Under the pieces are notes generated by a model, which was given only the letters and a program-made list of their open reading frames with translations, searched no databases and was not told the origin of the DNA. This document shows positions 17,203 to 25,143 of a stretch of DNA of 64,000 nt, in pieces. The position numbers and the translations under genes are program-made. Positions within the stretch are counted from its first letter, which is position 1, and every line of letters begins with the position of its first letter. The stretch is from Sediminispirochaeta bajacaliforniensis DSM 16054 (GTDB lineage: Bacteria > Spirochaetota > Spirochaetia > DSM-16054 > Sediminispirochaetaceae), in assembly GCF_000378205.1 (NCBI RefSeq), contig NZ_KB899421.1:1-64000 (forward strand), given 5' to 3'.

Positions 17203-17257
17203 TATGCAATGATTGGTAAACCCGGGTTCGGCGATAAAAGAAATCAAGGAGTAAGAA

Positions 17258-18291
17258 ATGTAAAGGATAGTAGTCTATTTAGGGATTATAATGCTTGCCT
17301 TGGTAATGACGCATGCCCTTAATCCAGTTAATGATAAGCCGGATACCGGAGACGAGTCTGTCGTAAATTCGACGAATTATAAAGCCGAAGGTGTGTCGTT
17401 TACTTCATGTGCCTGGCGGGGCCTGACCTTTCCCATCGGCGTTAATGACGATGGCAGAGCCACCGTTTCTCACACCTTCCAAATCGCAGATACTGAGACA
17501 AGCTATGAATTGTGGGAAAAGGTGTACCAGTGGGCGACAAGCGGAAGCGGAGGGGCCCCAGGAGACGGACAGTACTTTTTTGCCAACGTCGGGACTCAGG
17601 GGGACGGCAGCCCTGAAGATACAAAAAAGCATCCGGTAACCATGATAAACTGGCGGGACAGTATCGTTTGGTGTAATGCTCTTACCGAATGGTATAATGC
17701 TAACGCTGGAACAGACTATGACTGTGTGTACACCTATTCAAATACGATTATCCGTGATTCCAGAGACAGCAACGCCGCAGCCTGCGATGGAGTTGCAGCA
17801 AGCTCCACAGCCAACGGTTTCAGGCTTCTGACTTCCGATGCATATGAGTGCGCGGCACGCTATCGGGACGGTACACGCTGGACTTACGGAGACCATGCGA
17901 GCGGTGATGATTCCGGTGCCTGTTATGATGATGGAGATATTCTTGGAGGACAGGAACTCTCTGAGGTCTTTGGCAATTATGCCTGGTATTCTCGTAATTG
18001 AGTTATTAACAACAAGTATAGTTCTCACGCAGTGGCAACGGCAGGAAACAAGGGCGGGGAGGTCCGGAGTGGAAATGCCCAATGCCCTGGGGCTTTATGA
18101 TATTATGATATGAGCGGTAATGTGTGGGAGTATTGCTTTGAACGAGGCAAAAGAAATATAGCTATCGAATACCTCGGGGCGGCAGCTGGAATTTCCCAAG
18201 TAGAAGCTTGTAAATCGGCGATTTGTCGGAAACCGCCCTATACTACGAGAATAATGAGATGGGCTTCCGTTTTGCAAGAACAGCAAACTGA
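17258..18291 (+). pseudogene. Decayed formylglycine-generating-enzyme-like (SUMF1) protein gene
   Basis: Pieces of one FGE-sulfatase-type domain lie in three frames. The original start appears to be ATG 17258 behind AAGGAG, but codon 2 is TAA (17261-17263); the frame then reads a signal-peptide-like segment and the FGE N-terminus (TFQIADTETSYELWEKV, MINWRDSIVWCNAL, NGFRLLTSDAYECAAR). It stops at 18001 after FGNYAWYS; the expected NALGLYD continues in another frame. An 8-bp tandem duplication TATGATAT (18096-18103, 18104-18111) then shifts the frame so MSGNVWEYC follows, and the closing RGGSWNFPSRSL and MGFRFAR are in yet another frame with an internal TAA. Later translation from ATG 17291 would give only a truncated product. 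Confidence 0.85.
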
Positions 18292-18305
18292 TGATCTCTT
18301 AGGCT

Positions 18306-19268
18306 TCAGCCGTTCTCTATTCGAAGGGAGGATAGATAACGGCTGGGGCTGACGTTAAATAGCTCTTTAAAGCACCGGGAAAAATGTGCAGGATCATTGA
18401 AGCCCCACCGCAGGGCTATATCGGTTATTGTCCGGTTTGTGTTCCGGCTTTTGATGATTTCCTGTCGGCAGCGCTCCAGGCGCTGCTGACGAATCATCCG
18501 TGAAACGGAAGTCTCGGTAGAAGAAAAGAGCTGGTGAAGAGAACGAAGGCTGAGCCCGAAGGTCTCTGCGATTTTTCCGGGATTTAAATCAGGATCATCC
18601 AGATTTTTTTCGATATAGGAGGCTATCTGATTAAACAGTTCCGATCTATAAGCCTGAGGGGGCATCGGATTTAGGCGGAGAAGCCAGGTTGTCAGGAGTT
18701 CCAGAGTAGTATCAGTAATTACCGAAGCCGTGTTTCGATCGAGGACATCCATACGGCTGCTTAAAGTCATCAGATTTGAATGAATAAACGGTCCAAGTCC
18801 TTCCCTCCCGTTGAATACCTTCCCCACCATTTGGGTTACCTGGGGAAAAAGCTCTTCCAAAAATACTTTCTCTACGAATAAAGTGTTTTTCGCAATTTCA
18901 GTAAATGAATGGAAAGAGAGGGCTTCGCTAGTATCCCAGAGATAGATATCACTATCAGAAACCCTTTGATGTATCCCCCGCCGGGTGATGATCTCCTTAC
19001 CCTTCTGTACTGTAAGGATACCATAATAAGCGGAATTTCCTTTTATTGCCTGAGATGACGACCGGCTGCCGCTGCAGGGAGAGTAACAGCGGCAGCTGCT
19101 CAACATAAAACGTCCGAGACCTCGCATGCGGAGATCAGCATCGATCTCATCATTGCCCTCATTGAGGTTCCAACCCATATGGGACAGGTTAACGGCTTCA
19201 TACCAAGCATCAAATCGCTGTCTTTTTGAGATCTCTTTAGTAATTAAAGTTATTTGTTCATCAAACAT
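18306..19268 (-). CDS. AraC-family transcriptional regulator
   Basis: A 320-residue regulator. The C-terminal 100 residues carry two helix-turn-helix motifs with family hallmarks (PGKIAETFGLSLRSLHQLF; then ITDIALRWGFNDPAHFSRCFKELFNVSPSRY). The N-terminal half resembles the AraC_binding_2 (FeaR-like) ligand domain. Around residue 58 lies an unusual Cys cluster, SCRCYSPC, that could sense metal or redox state. The start is ATG 19268; a candidate promoter ends about 14 bases upstream. It is convergent with the FGE pseudogene. The target is unknown. Confidence 0.88.
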   Translation of the reverse strand: MFDEQITLITKEISKRQRFDAWYEAVNLSHMGWNLNEGNDEIDADLRMRGLGRFMLSSCRCYSPCSGSRSSSQAIKGNSAYYGILTVQKGKEIITRRGIHQRVSDSDIYLWDTSEALSFHSFTEIAKNTLFVEKVFLEELFPQVTQMVGKVFNGREGLGPFIHSNLMTLSSRMDVLDRNTASVITDTTLELLTTWLLRLNPMPPQAYRSELFNQIASYIEKNLDDPDLNPGKIAETFGLSLRSLHQLFSSTETSVSRMIRQQRLERCRQEIIKSRNTNRTITDIALRWGFNDPAHFSRCFKELFNVSPSRYLSSLRIENG

Positions 19269-19281
19269 ATATTCCAGCTAT

Positions 19282-19309
19282 AATATACTGCAGTTACAGA
19301 GAAAAACAA
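19282..19309 (-). promoter_or_regulatory. Candidate promoter for the AraC-family gene
   Basis: On the minus strand TTGTTT (19304-19309), a 16-bp spacer and TATATT (19282-19287). The predicted transcript start leaves a leader of only about 7 bases before the ATG at 19268. The stretch 19310-19451 shows no gene. Confidence 0.3.
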
Positions 19310-19451
19310 AACTTTTACACTGATCTTCCTGAACATTTGATATGTAATCCGCTTCTATTAAAATTGGGCAATCCATACCTTCGGGATTATCATAGGGCAA
19401 TAAAAAAAGACGGGTGAACTCTCATATAATTATCCTGACAACTCGGAATAG

Positions 19452-19685
19452 TCAATTGTCGAAAATACAGCACCGTCACCCAATAAGCTTAGGGCACTAC
19501 TCAAGGAAAAAGCCTTAACAGGTTCGCAGGCGGCTAAAATTGCAGGTGTTAACCCCCGCACAATTAGAAAGTGGGTAGGGGGAGAGAGGTATACCAACAG
19601 TCGCTTGGCGATTGCTGCTTTTAGCCAAGGAGAACACGCAATAACTTTTCGTTATTACAATTCTGAAGAAAGCCGTTCCATATGA
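19452..19685 (+). pseudogene. Helix-turn-helix domain fragment without a start codon
   Basis: Between an in-frame TAG (19449-19451) and TGA (19683-19685) the frame reads a clear HTH: KLRALLKEKALTGSQAAKIAG, then VNPRTIRKWVGGERYTNSR. There is no ATG, GTG or TTG before the domain and no ribosome site, so this is probably the surviving part of a small phage- or plasmid-type DNA-binding protein. It lies beside the truncated integrase, inside the presumed element. Confidence 0.45.
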
Positions 19686-19763
19686 TCCGTTTTTCACCCG
19701 TCCCATGGGAGAGGCCTATCTCCTAAGTTACTTTGCCGAGGCTCTATGCCCCGACTTTGCTTG

Positions 19764-20312
19764 TCAAAAAATTTTTCTGAGCTTCCGCAATTTGCCGTAA
19801 ATGCTCCGGCAAAAATAATCGGTCATCTCCTGCGAGTCGTGTCCGGTGAATTTCCGTATCACATCGTCAGATACTCCGTTATGACGTAGCAGGGTATTGA
19901 GAAATCGCCGAGCTGAATGAAAAGTTATATTCCTTTCGTCTCGCTCTATCCCCATCTCGTCCATTCTCTTGTACATCCACTCTCTCAGCTCTGGCATATT
20001 TGGGATTTCCCTCACACCTTTATCTTCCACCGGCATTCGCTTTTTAAGCTTGCTATGGTACTGCTTTGAGATTTGGAGATAAGAGAGCATAACTGTTTTA
20101 TCTCCCCGGACAATCTCAGAGTCAATAACATCATCGGCGAAAAGTCCACATACTTCGCCGATTCGCAAGCCCGCCATAAAAGCTACTTTCATCGCTGTAT
20201 AGTAGATTCGATCTTTGTCGCTTGATATTCCCGAGTCTTCGAGAAGTTTTTCCACTTCATCTATACTCAAGGCTCCGTATCTATTTTTGTCGACCGATAA
20301 AGGCTTGACCAT
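19764..20312 (-). pseudogene. Tyrosine recombinase (integrase), N-terminally truncated
   Basis: The 182 residues form just the catalytic domain of a phage-type integrase: Arg in GLRIGEVCGL, then HSARRFLNTLLR, HDSQ and the presumed nucleophile Tyr in MTDYFCRS. The usual N-terminal arm- and core-binding domains are absent. The frame is open only about 17 codons upstream of the ATG (in NRLNICPALWR, plausible linker) before a TGA, close to the ssrA 3' end. The ATG has GGAGG directly abutting it, too close to work well. Its position 90 bp from the tmRNA 3' end, in the same orientation, fits an element integrated at ssrA that has since decayed. Confidence 0.75.
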
Positions 20313-20401
20313 CCTCCATAGAGCAGGGCAGATATTGAGCCTATTCTGCTTACACTGGATGTATCATAGATCTAAATACTTAATATATCAACATTTAGCC
20401 A

Positions 20402-20426
20402 TGGAGGTGGCGGGAATCGAACCCGC
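20402..20426 (-). other. Presumed attachment site at the ssrA 3' end
   Basis: The last 25 bases of the tmRNA gene (T arm and acceptor strand) are the classical target of ssrA-specific integrases, and a truncated integrase starts 90 bp beyond. I looked for a second copy of this segment to the left within the window and did not see one, so the other att end is lost or outside. Confidence 0.4.
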
Positions 20427-20754
20427 GTCCTACCGGGCAACCCACAAGTATCTACAAGCTTAGTTTTGTCTTAACTTTCGGCAGACATACGGTGACAAAA
20501 CAAACCACAGCCGACCTGAGACTGCTAAAATGTCCCCTTTAGGCCGCAGCCGAACAAAAAGGGTAAGTCCCACTTTCTTACAAGCTACCGTATCCCTAAG
20601 GACATCGTGATACGGGCCCGTAGCCGACTTACGCGGCTAATGCGTAATCTGCGTCGTTGGCAGTTATACAGTTTGCCCTGGATTAAGGAGGAGAAGGGCA
20701 CCTCCGCTTGCAACCGGTGAGTGTACATCCGACAGTCGAAACCGGAACACCCCC
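20402..20754 (-). ncRNA. ssrA: tmRNA
   Basis: A minus-strand gene of about 353 bases. The 5' end GGGGGTG pairs with CACCTCC at the 3' end to form the tRNA-like acceptor; the T arm GCGGGTTCGATTCCCGC precedes it. The 5' region GTTCCGGTTTCGACTG is typical of tmRNA. The terminal CCA is not encoded. The tag reading frame (20661 down to the TAA at 20629) encodes ANDADYALAA, close to the E. coli tag ANDENYALAA. tmRNA with SmpB rescues stalled ribosomes and tags products for proteolysis; smpB lies 1.3 kb away. The 3' end is a common integration target, here next to an integrase remnant. Confidence 0.95.
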
Positions 20755-20768
20755 CTATAACCTGTTTG

Positions 20769-20798
20769 AAAATACACCGCTTTACCGGGAAAATCAAG
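20769..20798 (-). promoter_or_regulatory. Candidate promoter for ssrA
   Basis: Minus strand TTGATT (20793-20798), 18-bp spacer, TATTTT (20769-20774). The expected start is about 8 bases upstream of the mature 5' end, which RNase P would trim. Confidence 0.4.
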
Positions 20799-20852
20799 TG
20801 GCGGGAAAAAAGAATTGCCCTTCCTTAGACTTTTGCATACGTTATAACTGGT

Positions 20853-21980
20853 ATGAACGCTATCAAAGACGGTAACTTTGCGGAGTGTGAGCTTGTCATC
20901 AATCCAAGTCGTTATCCGCAATATGCAAAGCTTTTACGGAAAATTTTGCGGCATTCGAATTTTGCACGAATCATAGAAAGCGAAAGTCGGGACCATTTCA
21001 TACGCTGCATCCGGGAATTCAGGCAGGGAGACAGACGCTATCTCCTGGTTTGGGGAGGCGACGGTACCGCACACGACACCATAAATACCCTCGTCGACCG
21101 GAGTGAACAACTGTGCAGCGATAATGCGCCTCGCAACGATGCCCAGGCCTTCGGTTTTTTACGGGGAGGCAGCGGTAACGGTATACAGGACTCCTATGAG
21201 GTGCCCTTCCGACTCAAACACCAGCTCATGACCTACGCCGAGAGTGTGGCAAATGATTATGTCGAACCGGTGGACCTTTTATCGGTGACCAGCTTTGAAT
21301 CCGGACAAGAACATGTTGAATATGGGCAATTGGTAGGATTAGGCTTCGATGCAAAAGTCCTTGAATATCGCAATCAAAAAATTCGGCGAAGCGGTAAACA
21401 AGCGGGCCACCCTCGTCCGGGCTTGTTGAACTATTTCAGGGCGGCTTTACAAACTTTCGGGGAAGGTTTTGACGAACGCCCGTTGAACATTATGCTCTCG
21501 GATGGAAAATATGCCTTCCGCGGGTACCGGGTCAATGCGGAATTTCCGTTCGATCACTTGGAACGAAAAACGCCGGTTCCCATGTTGGAGGTGGGGACCC
21601 GGCCCTATTACGGAAAGCTCTTCAAGGTCTGTCCCGACGTCGTCTGCAACGACGGAAAAATCGATCTTTATCTATTTAATTTTCAGGACCACCTTTCAAT
21701 CGTAAAAAACAGCATTCTCCTCTGGAAGGGCGAACACGATAAAATCAACAAGAAATTAATAAAAAAAGGCAAACCCGTAATAGAACGCTATGAAGTTTCA
21801 TCTGTGCTCATTCGTGGCTCCTATCCATTCCGCTACCACATCGACGGAGAACTAAAAAATGCAGGCCCGGATCCGACAGGAGATGGCTATTCAATCAAGG
21901 TGACGGTCTGTCCAAAAGCGATGCGCTTCCTGGTTCCCGGAACCTTTTATAGGAAGTTTCATCCGGACTTTTCCGAATAA
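20853..21980 (+). CDS. Diacylglycerol/lipid kinase family protein
   Basis: A 375-residue member of the DAGK catalytic-domain family. The nucleotide-binding loop WGGDGTAHDTIN is followed by FGFLRGGSGNG, where many members have P.GTgND. The C-terminal half has the beta-sandwich lipid-binding domain typical of the fold and ends with FRYHIDGEL. The family phosphorylates diacylglycerol, sphingoid bases or related lipids at the membrane. The substrate cannot be read. The start ATG 20853 is divergent from ssrA; it is convergent with smpB 26 bp downstream. Confidence 0.85.
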   Translation: MNAIKDGNFAECELVINPSRYPQYAKLLRKILRHSNFARIIESESRDHFIRCIREFRQGDRRYLLVWGGDGTAHDTINTLVDRSEQLCSDNAPRNDAQAFGFLRGGSGNGIQDSYEVPFRLKHQLMTYAESVANDYVEPVDLLSVTSFESGQEHVEYGQLVGLGFDAKVLEYRNQKIRRSGKQAGHPRPGLLNYFRAALQTFGEGFDERPLNIMLSDGKYAFRGYRVNAEFPFDHLERKTPVPMLEVGTRPYYGKLFKVCPDVVCNDGKIDLYLFNFQDHLSIVKNSILLWKGEHDKINKKLIKKGKPVIERYEVSSVLIRGSYPFRYHIDGELKNAGPDPTGDGYSIKVTVCPKAMRFLVPGTFYRKFHPDFSE

Positions 21981-22006
21981 CATGAACGTTGCGCAGGCCC
22001 AAAAGG

Positions 22007-22465
22007 CTATCTGTCCCGAATATCCCGATCAGCGTCCCGGCGGAGGTCTCTCTGCTTTATAGCATCCCGTTTGTCGTGTAGCTTTTTACCCTTCCCCAGG
22101 CCCATTTCCACTTTTACCCGGCCATGTTTCAGATAAAATCGTAAAGGCACCAAGGTAAAGCCCTTTTCGTCCACTTTCCGACGCAGCTTCTCGATTTCTC
22201 GTTTATGGGCAAGTAGACGCCTGTTACGATCGGGGTCATGGTTGTAGATATTTCCGAAGGCGTAGGGGCTAATATGAAGACCGCAGAGGTGAAATTGTCC
22301 CCTTTCTATCTTTCCGTAGGCATCGGTAAAGGAGAATTTTCCGGTGCGAAGCGACTTAACCTCGGTTCCTCTAAGCTCTATACCACATTCAAGCGTCTCC
22401 TCGATTGTGTAGAGAAATCGAGCCTTTCGATTGTTTGCCAGCTGCTTTATGCTGTTATCGTCCAT
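22007..22465 (-). CDS. smpB: SsrA-binding protein SmpB
   Basis: A 152-residue tmRNA partner. It has the oligonucleotide-binding barrel with NRKARFLY, ECGIELRGTEVKSLR, the central HISPY block and LRFYLKHGRVKVEMGLGKGKKLHDKR, then the basic C-terminal tail that enters the empty mRNA channel. The true start is ATG 22465 (MDDNSIK) with AAGGAA upstream; a longer frame includes 26 codons from the end of the preceding gene. It lies 17 bp behind the PEGA/FGE-like gene and near ssrA itself. Confidence 0.95.
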   Translation of the reverse strand: MDDNSIKQLANNRKARFLYTIEETLECGIELRGTEVKSLRTGKFSFTDAYGKIERGQFHLCGLHISPYAFGNIYNHDPDRNRRLLAHKREIEKLRRKVDEKGFTLVPLRFYLKHGRVKVEMGLGKGKKLHDKRDAIKQRDLRRDADRDIRDR

Positions 22466-22482
22466 GTGTTCCTTTTTCTCCG

Positions 22483-24099
22483 TTACTGCCCCGTAGGTTT
22501 CGCCGCAATGACCGGACGAAATCCGAGAAAGGGGGTACACCATTGCGGTTCCTGACTAGCCTTTTCATATATAGAAACGAGATCGCTTCGATTGGCCCAG
22601 CTACCGCCTCTCACAACACGCTCGGCCCCCTTCCAGCCCTTCGGAAGATCAAGTGTTACTCCCGACGCCTGGTAGAGCCGGTCGAGGGGAAGATACCAGT
22701 TGGCTGTCCACTCCCAAAGATTGCCTTCAAGATCCGCGATCCCCAATTTCCCCTGTCGCTCAAAACGTGCAGGTAGAACCTGCGCTTCCGTATCGGCAAA
22801 TACGGCCCTCGGGGTTCCGTTTCGCAAAGCGGCAAGTTCCCATTCCGTCTCACTGGGGAGTCGAACCTCCCAGCTATCACGCATGGAAGCGGGAAGTGTA
22901 TCTTCCAGCCATTGACAAAATGCCTGGGCGGCAAACCAGCTTACCCCCGAAAGGGGGGTATCATCGGGCAGATCGGAGAATCTTCCTCTCGCAGCCCAGT
23001 CCGAAAGGTACTCCTCGTCCACCGCTCCTGAGGCCATAAGATTATCACGCTTCTCCGGTGTCCATTCGGGATGCTCACGCAAAAAGGCACGATAGTCTCC
23101 AACGGTGACCTCTCGTGCGGCCATGTAAAAGCCAGATACCGAAGCCTTGATGGGAAGGCTATCACGAGCGGCCCGATCAAAGGGAAGGGTGGGACCGGTC
23201 ATCGAGGGATCACCTGCCATGAAGCTTCCTCCGGAGACAGACGCGAAACGGATTCCGCCGAGGTTCAGGCTTGAAGGTTCGGGCCGAGGTTCATCACGAA
23301 GGATTGTTCCTCCGGCGCGCTTCATGTCGGAATAATTCACCCTCACGGCCTCAGGTTTTTCCGCCTTTCCGAAGGAAAGTTCCAGCAGTCCAGGATCAAC
23401 TCCCGTAGCTTCGGCCGCCTCTTTTATTAAGACAGAAAGGCCTTCACGTTCTGAAGCAAATTCGATTCCATCATGTTTTTTCAGAAGGATAAAGGCGTAA
23501 TAAAAATCATGGAGTATCGTTTCATTGCTAATATTGGGTGTGAGCTTGTATAACATATCATACAAGTCCTCGGTCGAGAACGTACCGATTTTTACCATAT
23601 CGGAAAAAACAGGGGTAATGAGCGGAGGGGCCTGGTAATTTTCGCGATAGGTGTCGATAAGGGCGTAGCCTGAAAGCTGGGAGAAAAGATCGGCAAAAAC
23701 TTCATCGCTGTCAACTACGCGATATTGTATCTCATAGTGTGATTTTTTCGGGGCAAAAAGAGAAGCAAAGAGCCGGCCTCCGGTTATCAAGTCCTGTTCG
23801 TCAAACTGATATCCCTTCTTTTTCAAGATCAGGCTATGCGATCCTTTCTTGATGAAATCCGTAAGGGGAGTAGCACCTATATAACGGCCATCCAGCAAAA
23901 CCGCGGCACCAGGAGGGAGCGAATCAATGGTAACCTTTTCACCGGGATTTTTTATACCGGGAAGGAGGAGCAGTACAAAGAGTAGTGCGATTACAACCAA
24001 CGCGTAGATCACCGAAAGATATACACCAGGACGGATCCCGAATACCTTTGGCAGTTTTACTTCCACCGGCTTCTCATCCGGCCCTTTTTCACCTTTCAT
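22483..24099 (-). CDS. Membrane protein with PEGA domain and FGE-like (SUMF1) domain
   Basis: A 538-residue protein. It has a short cytoplasmic N-terminus, one membrane segment (about 28-50), a PEGA domain (about 55-110: VTIDSLPPGAAVLLDGRYIG, TPL, KKGYQ), a helical middle part, and a C-terminal formylglycine-generating-enzyme-like domain (about 285-535: REVTVGDYRAF, GVSWFAAQAFCQWLE, RLPSETEWELAAL, LEGNLWEW, VVRGGSWANRSD, LGFRPV). Whether it oxidises a sulfatase cysteine is doubtful; many bacterial members of this fold are binding or structural modules. I start it at ATG 24099. There is no Shine-Dalgarno, and a TTGACA/TACTCT promoter places the transcript start on the ATG, so the message may be leaderless. 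Confidence 0.87.
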   Translation of the reverse strand: MKGEKGPDEKPVEVKLPKVFGIRPGVYLSVIYALVVIALLFVLLLLPGIKNPGEKVTIDSLPPGAAVLLDGRYIGATPLTDFIKKGSHSLILKKKGYQFDEQDLITGGRLFASLFAPKKSHYEIQYRVVDSDEVFADLFSQLSGYALIDTYRENYQAPPLITPVFSDMVKIGTFSTEDLYDMLYKLTPNISNETILHDFYYAFILLKKHDGIEFASEREGLSVLIKEAAEATGVDPGLLELSFGKAEKPEAVRVNYSDMKRAGGTILRDEPRPEPSSLNLGGIRFASVSGGSFMAGDPSMTGPTLPFDRAARDSLPIKASVSGFYMAAREVTVGDYRAFLREHPEWTPEKRDNLMASGAVDEEYLSDWAARGRFSDLPDDTPLSGVSWFAAQAFCQWLEDTLPASMRDSWEVRLPSETEWELAALRNGTPRAVFADTEAQVLPARFERQGKLGIADLEGNLWEWTANWYLPLDRLYQASGVTLDLPKGWKGAERVVRGGSWANRSDLVSIYEKASQEPQWCTPFLGFRPVIAAKPTGQ

Positions 24100-24105
24100 G
24101 GCACA

Positions 24106-24156
24106 AGAGTATCTGTCGACTGTGAGCTTGTCAACGATGCTCTGTTGTGGTAGGTT
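24106..24156. promoter_or_regulatory. Overlapping divergent promoters, both apparently leaderless
   Basis: Minus strand: TTGACA (24129-24134), 17-bp spacer, TACTCT (24106-24111), with ATG 24099 seven bases further. Plus strand: TTGTCA (24128-24133), 17-bp spacer, TAGGTT (24151-24156), with ATG 24164 eight bases further. The -35 boxes share the same bases, so polymerase can serve only one direction at a time. The plus-strand -10 is weak. Confidence 0.42.
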
Positions 24157-24163
24157 GCTGTTT

Positions 24164-25138
24164 ATGGAACGATGGATCGATTCGGTTGAACGCACGACGG
24201 AACGTTATTTGACCTGGAGAAAACGAAGGCATCTTGCACGACAGGCCAAACAGGCAAAAAAAAATGTTATAGTCGACTGGATCGAGGCCTTTTTATGGGC
24301 CGCCATGGTTGTCTTGTTGATTAACCAGTATCTTTTTCAGGCCTATCAAATCCCCTCCGGTTCAATGATCGATACCTTGTTGATCAAAGATCGTATCTTT
24401 GTCAATAAGCTTATTTATGGACCGGAATTAGTTCCCGGGACCGCTAAGCTTTCCAGTCCTATTAAACCGAAGCGAAACGAAGTTATTATTTTCGAAAACC
24501 CCAGTTACCTTTCCAAGGGTAGTGTATTCGATGTTTTTCAACGTATCATTTATATGTTGACATTTTCTCTTGTCGATATCGATAGCGATCCCAGCGGTGC
24601 ACCTCGTCCTCATTTTCTCATCAAACGTGCCGTTGGCGTCGAGGGGGATCGCATCACCGTTGACCGCGGAGAGGTGTACATAAAACCGAAAGGTTTATCT
24701 TCTTACCTTCCGGAGAAAGAGTTTCGCACGCTTGCCGGTTATGACGATCCCACCCGTAGAATGATTGCAGCCGATGACTACCCGGCGATCGAAGCCTCCG
24801 CCATGCAGGAAGCCTACGGTCTTATCGGCTTGGCGGCTCCTGCTTCACTCTCGCAGCGGGTGGATGGCGGCCCTGCTACCACCACCGATATGTTCCAGCA
24901 GATGAAAGCTCGCCTAAGGGTTCTCTACCAGGCTTATCCCGGGGAATCCCGCTATGGAGAAGCCTGGAGGCAGCAGGAAACCGGATGGTATATTCCAAAG
25001 GGGTGGATTTTCCCCATGGGTGATAATCGTGACAACTCAAGGGATGCCCGCTATTTTGGGCCTGTATCGTTGAAAAAAGTGTTGGGTCGGGCAATGTTCA
25101 AGTATTGGCCCTTGGGAAGGATCGGAGCCATTCGGTGA
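24164..25138 (+). CDS. lepB: Signal peptidase I, active form
   Basis: A 324-residue type I signal peptidase with one membrane anchor (about 36-58). Catalytic Ser67 lies in IPSGSM and the general base Lys154 in IKRAVGVEGD; the C-terminal box GDNRDNSRDAR is intact. It cleaves signal peptides of exported proteins at the outer face of the inner membrane. The region between the two catalytic residues and the last box is longer than in E. coli-like enzymes, with an insert rich in Ala/Gln (about 195-270). I chose ATG 24164. The stop overlaps a GTG of the next gene, a paralogue. Confidence 0.92.
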   Translation: MERWIDSVERTTERYLTWRKRRHLARQAKQAKKNVIVDWIEAFLWAAMVVLLINQYLFQAYQIPSGSMIDTLLIKDRIFVNKLIYGPELVPGTAKLSSPIKPKRNEVIIFENPSYLSKGSVFDVFQRIIYMLTFSLVDIDSDPSGAPRPHFLIKRAVGVEGDRITVDRGEVYIKPKGLSSYLPEKEFRTLAGYDDPTRRMIAADDYPAIEASAMQEAYGLIGLAAPASLSQRVDGGPATTTDMFQQMKARLRVLYQAYPGESRYGEAWRQQETGWYIPKGWIFPMGDNRDNSRDARYFGPVSLKKVLGRAMFKYWPLGRIGAIR

Positions 25139-25143
25139 TCGGA

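Noticed and set aside
12623-20401. Second copy of the ssrA 3' end as the other attachment site
   Set aside because: I scanned this stretch by eye for the T-arm/acceptor segment and found no convincing match.
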